Shown one piece after another: positions 61,664 to 64,000 of a DNA stretch of 64,000 nt. The DNA is from Streptomyces alboflavus. Lineage in GTDB: Bacteria; Actinomycetota; Actinomycetes; Streptomycetales; Streptomycetaceae. The notes under the pieces were generated by a model that was given only the letters and a program-made list of their open reading frames with translations, made no database searches and was not told where the DNA came from. The translations under genes were made by a program, and so were the position numbers. Location: contig NZ_JNXT01000031.1 in assembly GCF_000716675.1 (NCBI RefSeq), forward strand, positions 27,377 through 91,376, in the 5' to 3' direction. Numbering within the stretch: the stretch's first letter is position 1; the number at the start of each line of letters is the position of its first letter.

Positions 61664-62692
61664 CTACGCCTTCGCGTTGCGCACGAGCCCGAGCGCGTAG
61701 TCCGGCCACCACTGTCCTGCGGCGGGGCCGCCGCGGCAGGGCCCGTCGGAGTCGCCGGGCCGCTTGATCCACAGGTAGGCGTCGAGGAGCGGGTCGCCGG
61801 TGCGGTCGGTGGGCGGGGTGCCGAGGCCGCGTCCGGGCGGGTTGCACCAGGCGTCCTGGCGGTCCCCGGCGAGCGGGCCCTTGCCGTTGCGGCTGGTGTC
61901 CATCACGAAGTGCTTGCCGCCGACCGTGGCGGCGAGGGTGCGGCCGTAGGCGCTGGTCGTGCTGTCGCTCTGGAAGTTGGAGACGTTCAGCGAGAACCCG
62001 TCGGCCCTCTCGATGCCCGCCCGCTTCAGCGGCAGGGTGAGCTTGCGCGCGTCGTTGATCCAGCCGGGGTTGCCCGCGTCCAGGTAGACCTTGACGTTCG
62101 GCTGCCGCTTGAGGCGCTCGATCGCCTCCGACAGGAGCTCGTAGCGCTCCTCGTGGTACTGGGCGGGCGTGCAGCCGTCCACGATGTGCGGGATGGCGTC
62201 CGGCTCCAGGACCACGAGGGCCTTGCTGTTGCCGATGGCGTCGGCGAACGCGCCGAGCCACTGGCGGTAGTACGCCGCGTCCTGGGCGCCGCCCGCCGAG
62301 TGCTGGCCGCAGTCGCGGTGCGGGATGTTGTACGCCACGAGCACCGCCGTGCGGCCCTCGTCCGCCGCGCCCGCGGTGGCCTTCGCGATGTCGGGCGCCG
62401 GGTCGTCCCCGGCGGGCCACACCGCCATCGGCTGCTCGGCGATCCGGCGCAGCGCCTCGGCGTCCTGCGTACGGCCCTCCTGCTGCCACTGTCTGACCTG
62501 CCGCGCCGCCTCGCTCTGCGGGTCGACCCAGAAGCGGTGCTGCGCGGAGCGCGCCGCCTCGGGCCGGACGGCGGGCGTCCCCTCGTCCTTCTTCTTCTCC
62601 CCGTCCGGTTCCGACCCGGAGGAGCACCCCGCCGCGAGCCCTAGGACCGCGACGGCCGTGAGTGCCGTGAACGTACGGAGCAGCCGGTGCAT
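61664..62692 (-). CDS. cslZ: GH6 glycoside hydrolase lipoprotein CslZ
   Basis: The 342-residue protein has a lipobox (GLAAGC) after a signal peptide and a GH6 catalytic domain (RFWVDPQSEAARQ, VLVAYNIPHRDC, LVVLEPDAIPH, YLDAGNPGWIND, NPPGRGLG and WIKRPGDSDG). GH6 enzymes cut beta-1,4-glucans. In the CslA-GlxA system the equivalent lipoprotein is thought to trim or help export the polymer. AAGGGG precedes the ATG at 62692. It is on the opposite strand to cslA and glxA, with comB between. Confidence 0.92.
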   Translation of the reverse strand: MHRLLRTFTALTAVAVLGLAAGCSSGSEPDGEKKKDEGTPAVRPEAARSAQHRFWVDPQSEAARQVRQWQQEGRTQDAEALRRIAEQPMAVWPAGDDPAPDIAKATAGAADEGRTAVLVAYNIPHRDCGQHSAGGAQDAAYYRQWLGAFADAIGNSKALVVLEPDAIPHIVDGCTPAQYHEERYELLSEAIERLKRQPNVKVYLDAGNPGWINDARKLTLPLKRAGIERADGFSLNVSNFQSDSTTSAYGRTLAATVGGKHFVMDTSRNGKGPLAGDRQDAWCNPPGRGLGTPPTDRTGDPLLDAYLWIKRPGDSDGPCRGGPAAGQWWPDYALGLVRNAKA

Positions 62693-62803
62693 CCAGACCC
62701 CTTGAGCGACGGTGTCGACGGTGACGGGCAGGCGAGTCGTGCGGCAATCGTGACATAAGGGATCAATCGTCCCCGTGTACGACACCGCGCGGCGCCGCCG
62801 CAG

Positions 62804-63784
62804 TCAGCCGCCCGCCGCGAGCGCGATCCCGAGCGGGGTCCGCTCGTACAGGACCTGGTGCCCGTACCGGCGCGAGGTGAGCAGGCCCGCGTCCCGCAGC
62901 GCCGTCAGGTGCGCCGACACCGACGACGGGGCCAGGGCCAGGCGGTGGGCGAGGGCCGACGTGCCCGCGGGCTCGGCGAGGGCGACGAGGACGGCGGCGC
63001 GATGGCGGCCGAGGAGGCGGGCGAGGGCGTCCGGGGCGTGGTCGGCCGGGGCGCGCCACAGTCCGGCGAGGCCCCGGGCCGGGTACACCAGCGTCGGCTG
63101 CCAGGGCGGGTCGTAGCCGCTGATCACGTCCGGCCAGCTGAACACGCTCGGCATCAGGACCAGGCCGCGCCCGTCCAGGTCCCGCACGTGCCGCCCGCGC
63201 CACTGCGCCGTCAGCGTCCCGGAGTCCCAGGCGAGGCGGCGGTCCAGCTCGGGCAGCAGGGCGCCGAGGCCGACCTCCGCGAGGCGCCGGGAGTGGTACG
63301 CCACGTCGGCTTCGAGCAGGGCGCGGAGCCGGGGCCAGTACGGCTCGACCAGCGCGTGCCAGGCGCACTCCAGGGCGTCCGCAAGCTCGCGCACCGCCCG
63401 CGCCGGGTCGTCGAGCAGATGCCGCCCGAGCGGGCTCGCCGCGGCCCCCGGAGTCTCCGCGAGCGCCTTCGCCATGTCGTCCCGCGCGGCCTCCGGGTCG
63501 GCCGCGCGCACCGCCGCGATCTCCTCGTCGAACCCCGTCGCCGGGCCGAGCGGCGGCGGCCCGAGGAAGTCCGGGCTGTGCCCGCGCGACGGCATCAACA
63601 GCCACACGGCCTCCAGGTCGAGCCCCGCCCCCGCCTCCTTGATCCGCCGCAGCCACCCCGGGTGGTACGCGTGCCGCTCGCGCCGCTTCAGCGTCCGCAC
63701 CGCCTCCTGCGTCTCCCACAGGGGCGACACGGCGAACCGGCACCGCAGCAGATCGTCCTCCCCGAACCGCAGCTCGAAGGGCAC
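62804..63784 (-). CDS. Winged-helix (ArsR-type) regulator with DUF5937-like N-terminus
   Basis: The 326-residue protein has a long N-terminal domain (PFELRFGEDDLLRCRFAVSP, WLRRIKEAGAG) and a C-terminal ArsR-type winged helix (about 255-320: HRAAVLVALAEPAGTSALAH, SSVSAHLTALRDAGLL). GTG at 63784 follows GGAGGA by seven bases. It is divergent from the gene at the right edge, with a perfect inverted repeat between. Such regulators usually repress a divergent efflux gene. Confidence 0.85.
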   Translation of the reverse strand: MPFELRFGEDDLLRCRFAVSPLWETQEAVRTLKRRERHAYHPGWLRRIKEAGAGLDLEAVWLLMPSRGHSPDFLGPPPLGPATGFDEEIAAVRAADPEAARDDMAKALAETPGAAASPLGRHLLDDPARAVRELADALECAWHALVEPYWPRLRALLEADVAYHSRRLAEVGLGALLPELDRRLAWDSGTLTAQWRGRHVRDLDGRGLVLMPSVFSWPDVISGYDPPWQPTLVYPARGLAGLWRAPADHAPDALARLLGRHRAAVLVALAEPAGTSALAHRLALAPSSVSAHLTALRDAGLLTSRRYGHQVLYERTPLGIALAAGG

Positions 63785-63851
63785 GGCCCGTCCTCCCTCC
63801 CGTGTCATCGGCCACGTCGCCGTCGCCGTCGCCCGTCACCGTCACCGTCGA

Positions 63852-63867
63852 TTCGGCTGGAGCCGAA
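63852..63867. promoter_or_regulatory. Inverted repeat TTCGGCTGGAGCCGAA
   Basis: Seven-base arms are exact with a GG centre. It lies between the two divergent starts (63784 and 63907), the expected place for the operator of the winged-helix regulator. Confidence 0.65.
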
Positions 63868-63906
63868 ACTTTAGGGACCGGTGCGGGGTGCCGCCAGGGT
63901 GAGCGC

Positions 63907-64000
63907 ATGAGAGACGGAGACGGAGACGGGGCCGAGGCGGCGGGCGTGGGAGCAGGTGTGGGGGAGACGGCTGGGGCAGGGGGCGGGGCGGGGACGGGGG
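63907..64000 (+). CDS. Start of an unidentified gene cut by the right edge
   Basis: ATG at 63907, preceded by AGGGTGA, opens a frame to the window end. The 31 visible codons are Gly/Asp/Ala-rich and give no family. Divergent placement beside an ArsR-type regulator makes an exporter, for instance of the major facilitator superfamily, a plausible but unproven reading. Confidence 0.45.
   Translation, partial: MRDGDGDGAEAAGVGAGVGETAGAGGGAGTG

Overview
The window is chromosomal DNA of a Streptomyces or very close relative. It is strongly GC-rich with third-position G/C codons, uses GTG and TTG starts freely, carries a Streptomyces-type F-type ATP synthase operon, and encodes the apical cytoskeletal proteins Scy and FilP, a ChiC chitinase with its two-component system, and a CslA/GlxA glycan locus. 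From memory, the order from the ATP synthase operon to the MarR-family gene resembles the S. coelicolor SCO536x-SCO540x region. The cslA-glxA locus lies elsewhere in S. coelicolor (SCO2836-2837), so its position here looks like a rearrangement. I saw no tRNA, rRNA, CRISPR array, insertion sequence or prophage.

Layout. 1-8.1 kb: end of an LCP cell-wall ligase, rpmE behind a sigma-R type promoter, prfA and prmC (release factor and its methylase), a possible coupled 25-residue ORF, a Sua5-type tRNA modification enzyme, a phosphatase-like protein with Ser in place of the catalytic Cys, a divergent SHMT, and a WecA-like GlcNAc-1-P transferase. 8.1-16.8 kb: atpI-B-E-F-H-A-G-D-C, preceded by two Crp-like sites and interrupted by two hairpins, then a DUF2550 gene. 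17-21 kb: chiC with chiR/chiS. 21.2-26.3 kb: a membrane protein, a corrinoid adenosyltransferase, a DrrAB-type ABC exporter divergent from a TetR gene, a 3-hydroxybutyryl-CoA dehydrogenase and a STAS protein. 26.5-32.5 kb: a membrane-anchored P-loop protein with a Thr/Pro/Lys tail, nucS, a small conserved protein, a luciferase-like monooxygenase and a small Zn-ribbon protein.

32.5-38.7 kb: two paralogous ABC ATPase/permease pairs flank a protein of unknown function and a 2-TM protein resembling an inward-rectifier channel without a selectivity filter. 38.8-43.8 kb: filP and scy, giant coiled-coil proteins of the hyphal tip. 44-46.9 kb: methylmalonyl-CoA epimerase, acetyl-CoA acetyltransferase and MeaB, a short-chain acyl-CoA block. 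47.1-50.4 kb: a PepSY protein divergent from a two-component system, with an array of phased CCTGAA repeats between them. 50.7-54.2 kb: a MarR regulator, three tandem AIM24-family genes, a DUF3817 protein and a thiamine-binding-type protein. 54.3-56.5 kb: an operon of SRPBCC, DUF4166 and TetR genes behind twin palindromic operators. 57-62.7 kb: cslA-glxA, comB and a GH6 lipoprotein (cslZ), a beta-glucan production module for the hyphal tip. 62.8-64 kb: a winged-helix regulator divergent from a gene cut by the right edge.

The most notable points are altered catalytic or phosphorylation residues in otherwise recognisable proteins (4.4 kb phosphatase-like, 5.5 kb SHMT, 26.1 kb STAS), unexplained operator-like arrays (8.2, 24.8, 48.0, 54.3 kb), the Kir-like protein between twin exporters, and tandem duplications that have captured the stop codons of the genes next to them.
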